A stretch of DNA of 5,923 nucleotides, from positions 1 to 5,923 of the forward strand of contig DATGZX010000294.1 of the NCBI GenBank assembly GCA_035296965.1. The letters are read 5' to 3'. The position numbers and the translations under genes were made by a program. This document shows, one piece after another, positions 4,923 to 5,923 of this stretch (the stretch's first letter is position 1; each line of letters begins with the position of its first letter). This DNA comes from DATGZX01 sp035296965. GTDB lineage: Bacteria > Planctomycetota > Planctomycetia > Gemmatales > Gemmataceae. A model generated the notes under the pieces. That model was not told the DNA's origin. It worked only from the letters and a program-made list of their open reading frames with translations, and ran no database searches.

Positions 4923-5816
4923 CTACGCGGCCGGCCGAACAGCGTCCACTATAGGGCGGATATTCGGTAAGTCAGTCGCCCGGCTCTTCATCAGTCTCCT
5001 AGCACCGAGTCGGAGAAGTTCATCGTTGCCAGTTGCCGTTTCAGGACTGCCTCCATAAACCGCTGCGAAAAGTGGCAAGCCGAGCCTGAGACAATCACGA
5101 CCGGCCTGGATGCTACCGCCAGTCGTGCGAGCCTCGATAAGCACCAGAGCAAGCGAGAGTCCGCAGATTGTTTTGTTTCGCTGCATCGCGTGGGAGATGC
5201 TCCACGGAAGGTTCGGACCAAACTCGCTGACGACCAACGTGCGAGTGTCGTCCCAATCGTCCCCAAGTTCTTTCTTGACCCGAAAGCGAAGGATGCCCTC
5301 GGCAAGGACAATCGTGGTCGTGCCTCCTGAGGCGAGCGCCGCGCGATGGGCGCTCATGTCGACACCAGCGGCATACCCGGATACGATGTTGATGCGCTCG
5401 CGGGCAAGCAACGCGGCAGAATCGTAGGCGGTACGAGCGCCCTTCTCGCTGGCCTCGCGTGATCCGCAGAATCCGACCGAGGCGGAATTAAGTAAATTCA
5501 GATTGCCAATGCATAGAAGCAAGACCGGAATCTCATCACCGAGGGTTTTGCGTAGGTTGGCCGGGTAATCCGCATCGACGAGAGACAGAATTTTAACGTT
5601 CTTTTCGTGCAACCGGTCCCAGTGGCGCTTGATCCTTTCGCGGCTTTTGGGAAGTGCCTCCAACTGGGAGGTTGTCAGCGTTTCACCTAAGAGGTCTTTG
5701 TCCATTAGGGAGCTGTCGGGCTGAGTTTTCCACCTCTTCAGCAGTTTCCGGACACGACTGGGGCCTACACCGGGCGCATCAAGCAATGTCATCAGATCAA
5801 ACGCGGACGCTGCCAT
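4923..5816 (-). CDS. DprA/Smf-like DNA-processing protein without C-terminal winged helix
   Basis: The 297-residue protein has an N-terminal helix-hairpin-helix-like segment (LLDAPGVGPSRVRKLL, about 11-26) and a Rossmann-like DprA/SLOG core. Core marks are GSR (118-120), SGYAAGVD with AHRAAL (146-161), SEFG (197-200), RN (213-214), CGLS with IEA (218-229), GGS (233-235), GN (263-264) and GA (271-272). Classical DprA binds ssDNA and loads RecA in natural transformation, and is about 360-380 residues with a C-terminal winged helix. Here the chain ends soon after the core, so that domain is missing. The core is also divergent: the usual YP...N after the GxG-containing strand is replaced by a charged segment (176-195). 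It may serve DNA uptake, recombination or a defence-associated role; context does not decide. The ATG at 5816 has a strong site (GGGAGGGGG, 5-nt spacing). No competence genes are adjacent. Confidence 0.88.
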   Translation of the reverse strand: MAASAFDLMTLLDAPGVGPSRVRKLLKRWKTQPDSSLMDKDLLGETLTTSQLEALPKSRERIKRHWDRLHEKNVKILSLVDADYPANLRKTLGDEIPVLLLCIGNLNLLNSASVGFCGSREASEKGARTAYDSAALLARERINIVSGYAAGVDMSAHRAALASGGTTTIVLAEGILRFRVKKELGDDWDDTRTLVVSEFGPNLPWSISHAMQRNKTICGLSLALVLIEARTTGGSIQAGRDCLRLGLPLFAAVYGGSPETATGNDELLRLGARRLMKSRATDLPNIRPIVDAVRPAA

Positions 5817-5818
5817 AT

Positions 5819-5923
5819 CTACCCCCTCCCGACATTGTCATCATTGCGGCACGTCTTTTCGCATGCAAGCCCGAAAATCTTGCGCGCGCCGGCCCTGAGA
5901 AGCAAAAGGCCACAATAATTCAT
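5819..5923 (-). other. Possible 3' end of an upstream gene at the window edge
   Basis: One minus-strand frame is open from the right edge to TAG (5821-5819), 34 codons, ending 2 nt before the DprA-like ATG. A second frame is open to a double stop TGA-TGA (5843-5838), 26 codons. The first has a higher share of G/C at third positions, but its 34 codons include three cysteines and resemble no family I know. Either may be the tail of a co-transcribed gene, or this is only the promoter region. Confidence 0.2.
5822..5830 (-). promoter_or_regulatory. Strong ribosome binding site of the DprA-like gene
   Basis: The minus strand reads GGGAGGGGG, 5 nt before ATG 5816. It fixes the start and predicts efficient translation. 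It overlaps the end of an open frame that enters from the right window edge. Confidence 0.7.

Overview
The window looks like a GC-rich soil Acidobacteriota chromosome. This is inferred from the LolA-like secreted protein of a type I associate with that phylum, from the gene mix, and from the many small palindromic repeats between genes; no rRNA or other phylogenetic marker is present. There are five protein-coding genes, one partial at the left edge, one clear gene remnant, and an unusually repeat-dense intergenic region.

Layout. The minus strand of 1-948 encodes an alpha/beta-hydrolase (lipase/PGAP1-like) whose C-terminus lies beyond the left edge. After a 395-bp stretch with no convincing feature, 1344-1964 (minus, TTG start) is a stand-alone LON substrate-binding-domain protein with an acidic run encoded by a trinucleotide repeat. 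It is divergent from 2052-2861 (plus), a classical short-chain dehydrogenase/reductase. The gap 2862-3115 holds two folded DNA/RNA structures and a -10 box so close to the next ATG that the transcript may be leaderless. At 3116-3994 (plus) is an exported LolA-like protein. A DprA/Smf-like DNA-processing protein occupies 4923-5816 (minus), and the right edge may hold the end of another minus-strand gene.

Between the convergent genes ending at 3994 and 4923 lie about 930 bp of palindromic repeats. These comprise two tandem bipartite palindromes with a covarying stem (4020-4130), a roughly 205-bp nested inverted repeat resembling a MITE (4124-4328), and two nearly identical directly repeated REP-like palindromes (4354-4413 and 4687-4748). 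The last pair flanks a truncated IS200-like/RAYT transposase reading frame (4451-4639, minus). Six hairpins of this region share a TTYA tetraloop closed by a C:G pair. The best reading is a decayed REP/RAYT locus that became a landing or accumulation site for small palindromic elements.

The five genes show no obvious shared pathway: each has its own orientation or promoter region, and no long operon is visible. I see no phage, CRISPR array, tRNA or rRNA. No complete new system is evident; the most unusual content is the palindrome cluster around the RAYT remnant.
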